DNA from: Paraburkholderia aspalathi
GTDB taxonomy: Bacteria; Pseudomonadota; Gammaproteobacteria; Burkholderiales; Burkholderiaceae
Direction: 5' to 3'
Length of the DNA: 64,000 nt
Assembly: GCF_900116445.1 (NCBI RefSeq)
Contig: NZ_FPBH01000020.1
Coordinates: 124,001-188,000 of the forward strand
The notes under the pieces: generated by a model
The model's database searches: none
What the model saw: only the letters and a program-made list of their open reading frames with translations
What the model was told of the DNA's origin: nothing
Shown: one piece after another, positions 9,519-18,359 of the stretch
Layout: every line of letters begins with the position of its first letter
How positions within the stretch are numbered: the stretch's first letter is position 1
Made by a program: the position numbers and the translations under genes

Positions 9519-10628
9519 ATGTCCCGACGCATCATCCCTGTTGCCGATCTCAGCGCGGTGCCGGTCATTACCGGCCCCGTGCAGGCGCCCAGCGGCGCGC
9601 TGCACGACACGCTGGCGCGCCCGCTGCGCGATCTGCGCATCTCGGTGACGGATCGCTGCAATTTCCGCTGTGTCTACTGCATGCCGCGCGCGGTGTTCGA
9701 CAAGGATTACGCCTTCCTGCCACATAGCGCACTGCTCAGCTTCGAAGAAATCGAACGGCTGGCGCGGCTCTTCGTCGCGCACGGCGTCGAGAAAATCCGT
9801 CTTACGGGTGGCGAGCCGCTGCTGCGCAAAAATCTGGAATTCCTGATCGAACGGCTCGCGCAACTCGCCACGCCGGAAGGCCGCCCGCTCGATCTGACGT
9901 TGACCACCAACGGCTCGCTGTTGGAGCGTAAGGCGCGCAGCCTGAAAGACGCCGGCCTGACCCGCGTGACGGTGAGTCTCGACGCGCTTGACGACACCCT
10001 GTTTCGCCGCATGAACGACGCCGACTTCGCGGTCGCCGACGTGCTGGACGGGATCGCCGCGGCGCACGCGGTGGGACTCGCGCCGGTGAAAGTCAACATG
10101 GTCGTCAAACGTGGCACCAACGACGGCGAAATCGTGCCGATGGCGCGGCATTTCAAAGGCTCGGGCGCGGTGTTGCGCTTTATCGAATACATGGACGTGG
10201 GCACGTCGAACGGCTGGAACATGACCGAGGTATTACCTTCCGCCGACGTCGTGACGCGCATCGCCGAGCATTTCCCGCTCATGCCGCTCGAAGCGCACAG
10301 CGCAGCCGAAACCGCCCAGCGCTGGGGTTACGTGGATGGCGGTGGCGAAATCGGCGTGATTTCGAGCGTGACGCGCGCGTTTTGCGGCAGTTGTACGCGA
10401 GCGCGTCTGTCGACCGAGGGCAAGCTGTATCTGTGCCTGTTCGCCTCGTCCGGTCACGATCTGCGTGGGCTGCTGCGCAGCGGTGCGAGCGATGCCGATA
10501 TCGCCACCGCCGTCGCCGAAATCTGGCAAGGCCGCGGCGACCGTTATTCACAATTGCGCGGCAGCAATGCAGCCGCACCGCGCGCGCAGGACGCCCGCCG
10601 CGTGGAAATGTCGTACATCGGCGGCTAA
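9519..10628 (+). CDS. moaA: GTP 3',8-cyclase MoaA (molybdenum cofactor synthesis)
   Basis: A 369-residue radical SAM enzyme that converts GTP to the cyclic pyranopterin precursor together with MoaC. The N-terminal cluster ligands are Cys47-x3-Cys51-x2-Cys54 (CNFRCVYC). The C-terminal cluster motif CGSCTRARLSTEGKLYLC is near residues 287-304. The C-terminus ends in Gly-Gly, which the active site needs. It is the first gene of moaA-mobA-moeA; a TAGAAT -10-like element occurs at 9425-9430. No molybdenum-cofactor riboswitch could be recognised in the 190-base leader. Confidence 0.95.
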   Translation: MSRRIIPVADLSAVPVITGPVQAPSGALHDTLARPLRDLRISVTDRCNFRCVYCMPRAVFDKDYAFLPHSALLSFEEIERLARLFVAHGVEKIRLTGGEPLLRKNLEFLIERLAQLATPEGRPLDLTLTTNGSLLERKARSLKDAGLTRVTVSLDALDDTLFRRMNDADFAVADVLDGIAAAHAVGLAPVKVNMVVKRGTNDGEIVPMARHFKGSGAVLRFIEYMDVGTSNGWNMTEVLPSADVVTRIAEHFPLMPLEAHSAAETAQRWGYVDGGGEIGVISSVTRAFCGSCTRARLSTEGKLYLCLFASSGHDLRGLLRSGASDADIATAVAEIWQGRGDRYSQLRGSNAAAPRAQDARRVEMSYIGG

Positions 10629-10641
10629 ACCGGCCGCGCCC

Positions 10642-11256
10642 ATGAACCCGGCTCGCGAACACATCACCGGTCTGGTCCTCGCGGGCGGACGCGGCGTGCG
10701 TATGGGCGGCGTCGACAAGGGCCTGCAAACGCTGCACGGCGAGCCGCTCGCCGCTCACGTGCTGAAGCGGCTCGCACCGCAAACCGGCGCCCTCCTGATC
10801 AGCGCCAATCGTCACCCTGAGGTCTATACGGCGCTGGGCGCGCCGTTCGGCGCCAAGGTGCTTGCGGACACCCTGCCCGGCTTCCCCGGACCGCTGGCGG
10901 GCCTGCTCGCCGGTCTACGCGCGGCCGGCACCGCGTACGTGCTAAGCGCGCCCTGCGACACGCCCGGGCTGCCCGCCGATCTCGCCGCCCATCTCACGCA
11001 GGCACTGAGCTCGCATCAGGCCGACATCGCCACCGTCACGACCACGAACGCCGAAGGCCACGTCTCGCTCCATCCCGTGTTCGCATTGCTGCGCACGAGT
11101 CTCGCCGACGACCTGGCGGCCTTTCTCGACGCCGGCGAGCGTAAGGTTCGCGCGTGGTACGCGCGCCACAAGACGGTCGAAGTCGCCTTTACCGACGAGC
11201 GCGCGTTTTACAATATCAATTCGTTACAAGAACTCGCCGACCTCGAGCGTTGCTGA
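10642..11256 (+). CDS. mobA: Molybdenum cofactor guanylyltransferase MobA
   Basis: A 204-residue nucleotidyltransferase attaching GMP to molybdopterin to give the guanine dinucleotide cofactor used by DMSO-reductase-family enzymes. The GTP-binding loop LAGGRGVRMGGVDKGL lies at about residues 13-28, with the later A-P-C-D-T-P-G metal-binding loop. The ATG at 10642 sits 13 bases after moaA; an upstream extension of the frame overlaps moaA and was not adopted. Operon with moaA and moeA. Confidence 0.94.
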   Translation: MNPAREHITGLVLAGGRGVRMGGVDKGLQTLHGEPLAAHVLKRLAPQTGALLISANRHPEVYTALGAPFGAKVLADTLPGFPGPLAGLLAGLRAAGTAYVLSAPCDTPGLPADLAAHLTQALSSHQADIATVTTTNAEGHVSLHPVFALLRTSLADDLAAFLDAGERKVRAWYARHKTVEVAFTDERAFYNINSLQELADLERC

Positions 11257-11330
11257 GGCCCCGGTTGAAATCCCGCTCCGGCCGCACGGCAACAGCCGCT
11301 TCCGCCGCCGATCGCGACGTCCAGCCCTTC

Positions 11331-12632
11331 ATGACCACGCTTAACGAATTTTCCAGCTGCGTCGCGCAGTACGATCCTCATGCGCTACCTGTTTCGGCCG
11401 CCCAGGCGATCGTCCGTCAATGGGCAACGCCCGTCACGGCGGTCGAACGCGTGCCCTTGCGCGATGCGCTCGGCCGCGTGCTCGCAGCCGATATCGTTTC
11501 GCCGATCAACGTCCCGTCGCACGACAATTCGGCCATGGACGGCTACGCGTTCAATAGCGCGGCATTGGCAACGAGTGAATCCACGGTCAATTTGACGATC
11601 GCCGGCAAAGCGCTGGCGGGTCATCCGTTCCAGGGCCACGTCGACACGACGCAATGCGTACGCGTCATGACGGGTGCCTGCATGCCGGCTGACTGCGACA
11701 CCGTCGTGCCGCAGGAGCTTGTCGAGCGCAGCGCCGATTCCACCTCGATCCGTTTTGCGGCCAACGCCTTGCGAGCCGGCGCCAACCGGCGCCTCGCCGG
11801 CGAAGACCTCGCCCGCGGCCATGCCGCGCTACGCGCCGGCCGCATCATGCGCGCGTCGGACCTCGGTTTGCTGGCTTCGCTCGGCATTGGCGAAGTCAAC
11901 GTGCGGCGGCGCCTGCGCGTCGCGTTTTTCTCAACCGGCGACGAATTGCGCTCGCTGGGCGAGCCGCTCGACCCGGGTTCGGTGTACGACAGCAACCGCT
12001 ACACGCTGTTTGCGATGCTTCGGCGCCTGAACATGGACACGCTCGATCTCGGCGTGGTGCGCGATGAACCCGCGGCGCTCGAGGCTGCATTGCGCAGCGC
12101 CGCAGCCAGCGCCGACGTGGTGTTGACTTCGGGCGGCGTCTCGGTGGGCGAAGCGGATTTCACCAAGCAATTGCTGCAGACGTTCGGCGACGTCGCCTTC
12201 TGGAGTCTCGCAATGCGTCCGGGCCGGCCGCTCGCTTTTGGCCGCGTCTGGTCCGGCGCGCATCCGGGTCTCGGGCTACCCGCGTTATTCTTCGGCTTGC
12301 CGGGCAATCCCGTGGCCGTGATGGTGACGTTCTACCAGATCGTGCGCGAAGCGCTGCTGCTGATGTCCGGCGCTACGCCGCAGCCGCTGCCGGTCTTGCG
12401 CGCCGCCAGCCGCCAGGCCATCCGCAAGCGCGCCGGCCGCACCGAATACCAGCGCGGCGTCGCCGGGCAAGATGCGCACGGCCAATGGCATGTCACGCCG
12501 ACCGGCTCGCAAAGCTCCGGCGTGCTGAGTTCGATGAGCGAAGCAAATTGTTTCATCGTTCTCGGGCACGATGAAGCCGATATTGGCGAGGGCGAGCACG
12601 TCGATATCATGTTGTTCGACGGCCTGATCTGA
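11331..12632 (+). CDS. moeA: Molybdopterin molybdenumtransferase MoeA
   Basis: A 433-residue enzyme that inserts molybdate into adenylated molybdopterin. Characteristic motifs are visible: HDNSAMDGYAF near residues 64-74, S-T-G-D-E-L, TSGGVSVGEADF, and G-L-P-G-N-P-V-A-V near the C-terminal third. The ATG at 11331 gives the family's usual N-terminus but has a weak ribosome-binding site. An in-frame TTG at about 11266 would add a non-homologous stretch. Third gene of the molybdenum cofactor operon; the partner mog gene lies at 55342. Confidence 0.94.
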   Translation: MTTLNEFSSCVAQYDPHALPVSAAQAIVRQWATPVTAVERVPLRDALGRVLAADIVSPINVPSHDNSAMDGYAFNSAALATSESTVNLTIAGKALAGHPFQGHVDTTQCVRVMTGACMPADCDTVVPQELVERSADSTSIRFAANALRAGANRRLAGEDLARGHAALRAGRIMRASDLGLLASLGIGEVNVRRRLRVAFFSTGDELRSLGEPLDPGSVYDSNRYTLFAMLRRLNMDTLDLGVVRDEPAALEAALRSAAASADVVLTSGGVSVGEADFTKQLLQTFGDVAFWSLAMRPGRPLAFGRVWSGAHPGLGLPALFFGLPGNPVAVMVTFYQIVREALLLMSGATPQPLPVLRAASRQAIRKRAGRTEYQRGVAGQDAHGQWHVTPTGSQSSGVLSSMSEANCFIVLGHDEADIGEGEHVDIMLFDGLI

Positions 12633-12732
12633 CGCCTGACCGAACGCTTGCGTGGCGGCGTTTTACGGCCGCGCTTTCAGCCTCATTTGCACGCTTTACC
12701 CATTACCACTACGACACACGGGTTTGACTTAC

Positions 12733-13008
12733 ATGAAAAAACAGATCTCGTTCATTGCACCGGGACAGACGGCCAAAGCGCTTATCCTCGTGTACCTGAC
12801 ATTCTCGGTGCCGATCGTGCTGCTCGGCGTGCTGGTGGCGTTCATCCGCTATGGCTCGGTCGAACTGAGCACCGTGTTCAGTGCGCTGCTGCTGAACGCG
12901 ATTCTCGGCTTCATCCTGCTGTGGATTGCGTGCCACGCCTACAACTGGGTGGCGTCGCGCTTTGGCGGTATCGAAATCCAACTGACCGACGCGCCGGAAG
13001 AAGCGTAA
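12733..13008 (+). CDS. Small two-helix membrane protein of unknown function
   Basis: A 91-residue protein with two clear hydrophobic segments (about residues 17-41 and 49-72) and a short acidic C-terminal tail. I do not recognise a named family. Its stop shares a base with the start of the following acetyltransferase gene (TAATG), so the two are probably translationally coupled. It lies 100 bases after moeA and may be co-transcribed, but nothing links it to cofactor synthesis. Confidence 0.75.
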   Translation: MKKQISFIAPGQTAKALILVYLTFSVPIVLLGVLVAFIRYGSVELSTVFSALLLNAILGFILLWIACHAYNWVASRFGGIEIQLTDAPEEA

Positions 13009-13496
13009 TGCCCGCCACGATCCGCGCCGCGACGCCTGCGGATACGGGCGCTATCTTCGCGCTGACGTACGAGCTGGCCGAATTCGAGAGTCTCACGCAC
13101 GTATTCGTCGCGACCGAAGACGGATTGCGCGACGCGCTGTTCGACGCGCGGCCCTCGATCGAAGCACTGGTGGCGGAAAACGAAGGACGCATCGTCGGCT
13201 ATGCGCTGTTCTTCCACAATTACTCGAGCTTCGCCGGCAAGCGCGGACTATATCTCGAAGATATCTACGTGCAACCGGGTCAGCGCGGTAGCGGGCTAGG
13301 CGCCGCGATGCTCGCGAGGCTGGCGGCACTGGCAGTCGAGCGGCAATGCGGACGCTTTGAATGGACCGTGCTCGACTGGAACAAGCAGGCCATTAGCTTC
13401 TACGAAAAATTGGGCGCGACAGTGATGCCGGATTGGCGCGTCGTGCGTCTGACGGGCGACGCGCTGGAACAGTTGGCCGCAGCCGCCGCTTCCTGA
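13008..13496 (+). CDS. GNAT-family N-acetyltransferase
   Basis: A 162-residue acetyl-CoA-dependent transferase. Motif A, the CoA-binding loop, is V-Q-P-G-Q-R-G-S-G-L-G (about residues 88-98), preceded by LEDIYV. The later DWNKQAISFYEKLGA resembles the diamine (spermidine/spermine) acetyltransferase subgroup, so a polyamine or amino-acid-like substrate is possible but unproven. Coupled to the upstream membrane-protein gene and convergent with rmuC. Confidence 0.85.
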   Translation: MPATIRAATPADTGAIFALTYELAEFESLTHVFVATEDGLRDALFDARPSIEALVAENEGRIVGYALFFHNYSSFAGKRGLYLEDIYVQPGQRGSGLGAAMLARLAALAVERQCGRFEWTVLDWNKQAISFYEKLGATVMPDWRVVRLTGDALEQLAAAAAS

Positions 13497-13523
13497 GTTT
13501 AGGTTCGAGCCAACCGTCAGACT

Positions 13524-14969
13524 CTACTGCTCGTCGGGATCCACACCCGTTAGCGCATCGCCGAGCAACCCGCTCGCCTCTTCACCCGGCAACGCCTCGA
13601 CGTCACGCAGCTTGCGGTTCATGACGCGGGTGCGCGTTTCCGCGGCTTCGATCGAACGCGTGACGGTTTCAAGCTGCGCCTTGGTCTTGGCCAGCACGTC
13701 ACCGAATTTCCCGAACTCCGTTTTCACCGCGCCGAGCACTTGCCACACTTCGCTCGACCGCTTCTCGATCGCCAGCGTGCGGAACCCCATTTGCAGGCTA
13801 TTGAGCAAGGCGGTCAGCGTGGTCGGGCCGGCAATCGTCACGCGATAGTCGCGCTGCAGCAGGTCCGTCAGGCCCGGCCGACGCAGGACTTCTGCGTACA
13901 GACCTTCGGTCGGCAGAAATAGCAGCGCGAAATCAGTGGTGTGCGGCGGCGACACGTACTTCTCTGCAATCGTGCGTGCCTCGGCGCGAATCCGCGCTTC
14001 GAGCGCGCGCGACGCCTCCTCCACCGCAACCGGATCGGCGCGCTCCTGGGCCTCGATCAGCCGCTCGTAGTCTTCGCGCGGGAACTTGGCGTCGATCGGC
14101 AGCCAGACCGGCGTAGCTGGACCACCCACCTCCGCACGGCCCGGCAGTTTGATCGCGAATTCGACGCGATCGGCGCTCTTCGGTATCGTCGCGACGTTCT
14201 TTGCGTATTGATCCGCCGTGAGCAGTTGTTCGAGCAATGCTTCGAGCTGCACTTCGCCCCACGTGCCGCGCGTTTTGACGTTAGTGAGCACTTTCTTCAG
14301 ATCGCCGACACCCGCAGCCAGCGTCTGCATTTCACCCAAACCGCGATGCACCTGCTCCAGCCGGTCGGACACCAGCTTGAACGATTCGCCCAGGCGTTGT
14401 TCGAGCGTGGCGTGCAATTTTTCGTCGACGGTGCGACGCATCTCGTCGAGCTTGGTCGAGTTGTTCGCCTCGATGTCTTTCAGGCGCTGCTCGATGGTCG
14501 CACGCACTTCGGCGAAGCGGCGATCGTTCGACTCGGTGAGCTGGCCCAGTTGCAGGGTCAGCGTGTCGCCGAACTGCTTGAGCGTGCGCCCCTGCTCATC
14601 GCGTGCCTGCTGCGCCTGCTGCTGCAAGCTGTGACGCACGGCGTCGAGTTGCTGCGCGAAGCCATCGATCTTGCCGCCCTGCACCGTCGTCATACTGCTG
14701 AATTGCGATGCCAGCGTTTGCTGGAAGTGCGCGAACCCACTGCTCTGCTCGGTGCGCGAGACGCGCGCCGTTTCCGTGATGTCGTTGCGCAGTTGCCGCT
14801 CGAGCCGCTCATAAGCATGCGACTGCGCATCCGCCGCCGTATCGATACGTTCGCTGAGAATCTCGAACTGCTCGCTTCCGTCAGTGCGACTACCGCGCAT
14901 CAGCAACGCCAACGCGATGACCAAGGCGACCGCCAGCACGGCAACGGCCGCCACCAGAATCATTGTCAT
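13524..14969 (-). CDS. rmuC: DNA recombination protein RmuC
   Basis: A 481-residue RmuC homologue; E. coli RmuC limits inversions at short inverted repeats. An N-terminal membrane anchor covers about residues 3-24. A long predicted coiled coil rich in Gln and Glu follows (about 30-215). The conserved RmuC nuclease-like domain then contains GTWGEVQLEALLE, LPIDAKFP and AGPTTLTALLNSLQMG. Its start overlaps the stop of the upstream dehydrogenase gene by four bases. Confidence 0.93.
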   Translation of the reverse strand: MTMILVAAVAVLAVALVIALALLMRGSRTDGSEQFEILSERIDTAADAQSHAYERLERQLRNDITETARVSRTEQSSGFAHFQQTLASQFSSMTTVQGGKIDGFAQQLDAVRHSLQQQAQQARDEQGRTLKQFGDTLTLQLGQLTESNDRRFAEVRATIEQRLKDIEANNSTKLDEMRRTVDEKLHATLEQRLGESFKLVSDRLEQVHRGLGEMQTLAAGVGDLKKVLTNVKTRGTWGEVQLEALLEQLLTADQYAKNVATIPKSADRVEFAIKLPGRAEVGGPATPVWLPIDAKFPREDYERLIEAQERADPVAVEEASRALEARIRAEARTIAEKYVSPPHTTDFALLFLPTEGLYAEVLRRPGLTDLLQRDYRVTIAGPTTLTALLNSLQMGFRTLAIEKRSSEVWQVLGAVKTEFGKFGDVLAKTKAQLETVTRSIEAAETRTRVMNRKLRDVEALPGEEASGLLGDALTGVDPDEQ

Positions 14970-15955
14970 GAACGCGCCTTGCCGATGACCTCGGGGTTGA
15001 TCGGATTCGGCGGCCGGCCGGCACGTGGACCTTCGCCCAGTGCCGCGATTAGATTGTCCGCGGCGAGGTTCGCCATGGCGCGGCGCGTTGCTTCGGTCGC
15101 GCTGGCGATATGCGGTGTCAGTACGACATTCGGCACCGTCAGCAGATCCGGATTCAGACGCGGCTCGCCTTCGTAAACATCCAGGCCCGCTGCGGCAATC
15201 TGTTTCGTGCGGAGCGCTTCGACCAGCGCGGCATCGTCGACGATGCCGCCGCGTGCGATGTTGGTGAGCGTTGCGGTCGGCTTCATCTGCGCGAATTCGG
15301 CTGCGCCGATCGTATGGTGGTTTTCCTTCGTGTACGGCAAGACGAGCACCACGTGATCGGCGCGCTGCAGCAGGTCCTGTTTGGACGCGTATTGCGCGTT
15401 CAACTCCGCCTCGATCTCCGGCGCGACACGCGAACGGTTGTGATAAATCACCTGCATGTTGAAACCCTTGGCGCGACGCGCCAGCGCCTGTCCGATCCGG
15501 CCCATGCCGATCACGCCGAGTGTCGAACCGTACAGGTCGGTGCCGAGAAAACCGTCATAGGTCCACTTCTGCCATTTGCCCGCGCGCAGCCAGTGCTCCG
15601 ATTCGGCGATGCGGCGCGCCGCGGCCATCATCAGCGCCCAGCCGAAATCGGCGGTCGATTCGTTCAGCACGTCCGGCGTGTTGGTGCCGAGCACGTTCGC
15701 CGCGTTGAACGCAGCCATGTCGAAGTTGTTGTAGCCCACCGCCATGTTCGACACCACACGCAGACGCGGCGCCGCGGCGAGCGTCGCCGCGCCGACCGGA
15801 TCGCCCGCGGTCAGCGCGCCGTCTTTATCCGCGAGACGGCGCGTCAACTCGTCTGCGGGCAAGACTTCACCCTGGTGCCAGTCGACATCGAAATACTGTT
15901 TGAGCCGTTCGATCACATCGGGAAAGATCGGGCGGGCGACGAGGATCTTCTGCAT
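14966..15955 (-). CDS. D-2-hydroxyacid dehydrogenase (glyoxylate/hydroxypyruvate reductase type)
   Basis: A 329-residue NAD(P)H-dependent reductase of the D-isomer hydroxyacid dehydrogenase family. The Rossmann loop is VIGMGRIG (about 148-155). The catalytic triad is Arg235 (NIARGG), Glu264 (YEGEP) and His282 (TPHIASAT). It is closest in character to glyoxylate, hydroxypyruvate or 2-ketogluconate reductases; the substrate is not certain. Overlaps rmuC by four bases, suggesting co-expression. Confidence 0.9.
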   Translation of the reverse strand: MQKILVARPIFPDVIERLKQYFDVDWHQGEVLPADELTRRLADKDGALTAGDPVGAATLAAAPRLRVVSNMAVGYNNFDMAAFNAANVLGTNTPDVLNESTADFGWALMMAAARRIAESEHWLRAGKWQKWTYDGFLGTDLYGSTLGVIGMGRIGQALARRAKGFNMQVIYHNRSRVAPEIEAELNAQYASKQDLLQRADHVVLVLPYTKENHHTIGAAEFAQMKPTATLTNIARGGIVDDAALVEALRTKQIAAAGLDVYEGEPRLNPDLLTVPNVVLTPHIASATEATRRAMANLAADNLIAALGEGPRAGRPPNPINPEVIGKARS

Positions 15956-16021
15956 TGCAATTCTCCGGATAGCGCGTCGAGGCCAACAACCTCGGCGTCA
16001 CGATGAATGTGAAACCAGCCG

Positions 16022-17449
16022 TCAAAAAAACAGCCAGCCGGTGACGAGAAACAGCGGCACCAGCACCACAACCGACCAGCCGAGATACGCGAAAAAGCTC
16101 GGCATGCGAACGCCGCGCGACTCCGCGATCGCTTTCACCATGAAGTTCGGTGCATTGCCGATATACGTGTTGGCGCCCATGAACACCGCGCCGGCCGAGA
16201 TCGCCGCGAGCGTCGTGGCGCCAGTGGTCATCAGTGTCTGCGCGTCGCCGCCAGCCAGGTTGAAGAACACCAGATAGGTCGGCGCATTGTCGAGAAACGA
16301 CGATAGCAGGCCAGTCGCCCAAAAATACATCAGGTCGTGGGGCTGGCCGGACGGGTTGACCAGATGGACGATGCCGGCGAACGCGCCCGCCTCGCCGGCG
16401 CGCAGGATTGTGATGACCGGCACGATCGTCACGAAGATGCCCGCAAACAGTTTGGCGACCTCTTCGATCGGTGCCCAGTTGAAGTCATTGCCGGCGCGTG
16501 CCGCGCGCGGCGTCAACGCCAGCGAGAGCAAGGTGACGCCGATCAGCGCGACGTCGCGCACGGCATTTTGCAACGCGACGTGCGTACCGAAAACGTCGAA
16601 CACGATGTCTGACTTCCAGAGTCCGCTCATCAGCACCAGCGCAATCACGGCAGCGAGCAGCACGAAGTTGATCTTGCCGTCGACGCCTAGCGGCGGCGAA
16701 TCCGGCGTCGGATCGAGAAAGCGCGAACGCTCTTCTTCACGCCGATGAAAATAGTACGAATCCAACGCATAGAACGCGGCCAGCAGCACGACGCAGACAA
16801 ACAGCATCGGCACCGCCAGATGCGTGGTGGTCCAGAAGAAACTGACGCCTTGCAGGAAGCCGAGGAAGAGCGGGGGATCGCCAAGCGGCGACAACGAGCC
16901 GCCCGCATTCGCGACCAGAAAGATGAAGAACACCACCACATGAACGACGTGCTTGCGATTGTCGTTAGCGCGCAGCAATGGGCGGATCAGCAGCATCGCC
17001 GCACCCGTCGTGCCCATGATGCTGGCCAATAGCGTGCCGAGCGCGAGAATTGCAGTATTCAGGCGCGGCGTGCCATGCAGATTGCCGCGCACGCAGATGC
17101 CGCCCGCGACCGTATAAAGCGCCGTCAGCAACACGATGAACGGAATGTATTCTTCGAGCACCGCGTGCACCAAGGTTCCGAATGCGACGCCCGTGCCGAA
17201 GGTAAGCGCAAACGGCACCAGGAAGAGCAGTGCCCACGCTGCCGCGATCTTGCCGAAATGGTGATGCCAGAATGCCGGTGCGACCAACGGAAACACCGCG
17301 ATCGACAACAGCACGCCCGCAAACGGCAGGCCCCACATCGCCGACAGCGTCGCGCCGTCAAGCGTAGCCGCCGATGCTAGTTGAGGCCACCCGGCCAACG
17401 TCAGAGCAGCAGCGAGCGTCATGCTCGCCCACACGGCATGTCGTTTCAT
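16022..17449 (-). CDS. NhaD-type sodium:proton antiporter
   Basis: A 475-residue polytopic membrane protein with an N-terminal signal-like segment and about a dozen hydrophobic helices. Family landmarks include G-G-S-L-S-P-L-G-D-P-P-L-F-L-G and F-L-D-N-A-P-T-Y, features of NhaD and related ion-transporter-superfamily antiporters. ATG at 17449 chosen; an upstream in-frame extension to 17524 would overlap the LutC-like gene. It lies 66 bases upstream of the dehydrogenase gene on the same strand. The ion coupling is inferred from the family. Confidence 0.85.
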   Translation of the reverse strand: MKRHAVWASMTLAAALTLAGWPQLASAATLDGATLSAMWGLPFAGVLLSIAVFPLVAPAFWHHHFGKIAAAWALLFLVPFALTFGTGVAFGTLVHAVLEEYIPFIVLLTALYTVAGGICVRGNLHGTPRLNTAILALGTLLASIMGTTGAAMLLIRPLLRANDNRKHVVHVVVFFIFLVANAGGSLSPLGDPPLFLGFLQGVSFFWTTTHLAVPMLFVCVVLLAAFYALDSYYFHRREEERSRFLDPTPDSPPLGVDGKINFVLLAAVIALVLMSGLWKSDIVFDVFGTHVALQNAVRDVALIGVTLLSLALTPRAARAGNDFNWAPIEEVAKLFAGIFVTIVPVITILRAGEAGAFAGIVHLVNPSGQPHDLMYFWATGLLSSFLDNAPTYLVFFNLAGGDAQTLMTTGATTLAAISAGAVFMGANTYIGNAPNFMVKAIAESRGVRMPSFFAYLGWSVVVLVPLFLVTGWLFF

Positions 17450-17513
17450 ATTCTTGAAGTCCTTATTTGCGCGAGTGACGGTGCGCGGCCGAAGGCCTGG
17501 CCGCTCGCCACGC

Positions 17514-18176
17514 TCAAGCGCCACGCACGACGATCACATGCACCCGATACGGCCCATGTGCGCCAAGCACGATAGTCTGTTCGATATCGCCGGTGCGCGA
17601 CGGCCCGGAGACAAAATTGACCGCGCGCGGAAGTTCACCGCGTTCGCTGCGGATCAGCCCAAACGCCTCTTCATGTCCTGAGACGATGCGCGAAGCCGGC
17701 ACGATTGCAATATGCGTTTCCGGCAGCAAGCCTGCCGATGCGTAGGTTTCCGGTCCGGACAACAGAACAAGCGTGCCCGTCTCCGCAGTCGCGCAGAAGC
17801 AGCCAGTGAGACCGACCACGTCGCCGTCTTCAGGTTTGCGGAATTCGACGTGAAGGCCGGCTTCGGCCCATTGAAGATCTTGCAGGGTTTGCCATGCGAT
17901 CGCTTGCAGCGGCAAAGCGTGTTCAGTGAGGTAGCGATGCGCGGCGGAAGGCACGTCTCCCAGCGAGTCGACCGTGTCGACCGTGGTGGCCATTCTCTGC
18001 GCTTCTTCGATGAAGCGCGTAGTCAGATCGGCCGGCATCTCCGGACGCGGCCCCTCGGGATGGCGCGCCAGATAATCCGCAGCCGCCTCGCGCTCGGCAG
18101 CGGAGGGCTCAGGCTCGCGCCCTTGTGCCGCGCGGATGCGCGCCAGGATGTTGCGGCGGGCAATCGATGTGTCCAT
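17514..18176 (-). CDS. lutC: LutC/YkgG-like LUD-domain protein
   Basis: A 220-residue LUD (lactate utilisation) domain protein. In LutABC systems LutC works with two iron-sulfur proteins to oxidise L-lactate. Visible features include GLTGCFCATAETGTLVLLSG and the C-terminal GPSRTGDIEQTIVLGAHGP, typical of LutC. No lutA or lutB is adjacent in this window: neighbours are pncB and an antiporter gene. It may act with partners elsewhere or have another role. Confidence 0.85.
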   Translation of the reverse strand: MDTSIARRNILARIRAAQGREPEPSAAEREAAADYLARHPEGPRPEMPADLTTRFIEEAQRMATTVDTVDSLGDVPSAAHRYLTEHALPLQAIAWQTLQDLQWAEAGLHVEFRKPEDGDVVGLTGCFCATAETGTLVLLSGPETYASAGLLPETHIAIVPASRIVSGHEEAFGLIRSERGELPRAVNFVSGPSRTGDIEQTIVLGAHGPYRVHVIVVRGA

Positions 18177-18359
18177 ATGCGAAATCCTCGTGTCGACAGC
18201 CGTGCGATATGGCGGGAATTATACCGGCCACCCTGCGCGGGAACACCCTGGCCGAACGGCCTAAGGCAGCGTATCGGCCACGCGGCGAGCACGATCTCTG
18301 CGAGATCCCAACAGAATATCGGCACAAGACATCGACACACGCGCCGCGCAGACGCCACC

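Noticed and set aside
10465..10641. Upstream extension of mobA into moaA
   Set aside because: It overlaps the moaA 3' end in another frame and adds residues outside the MobA fold.
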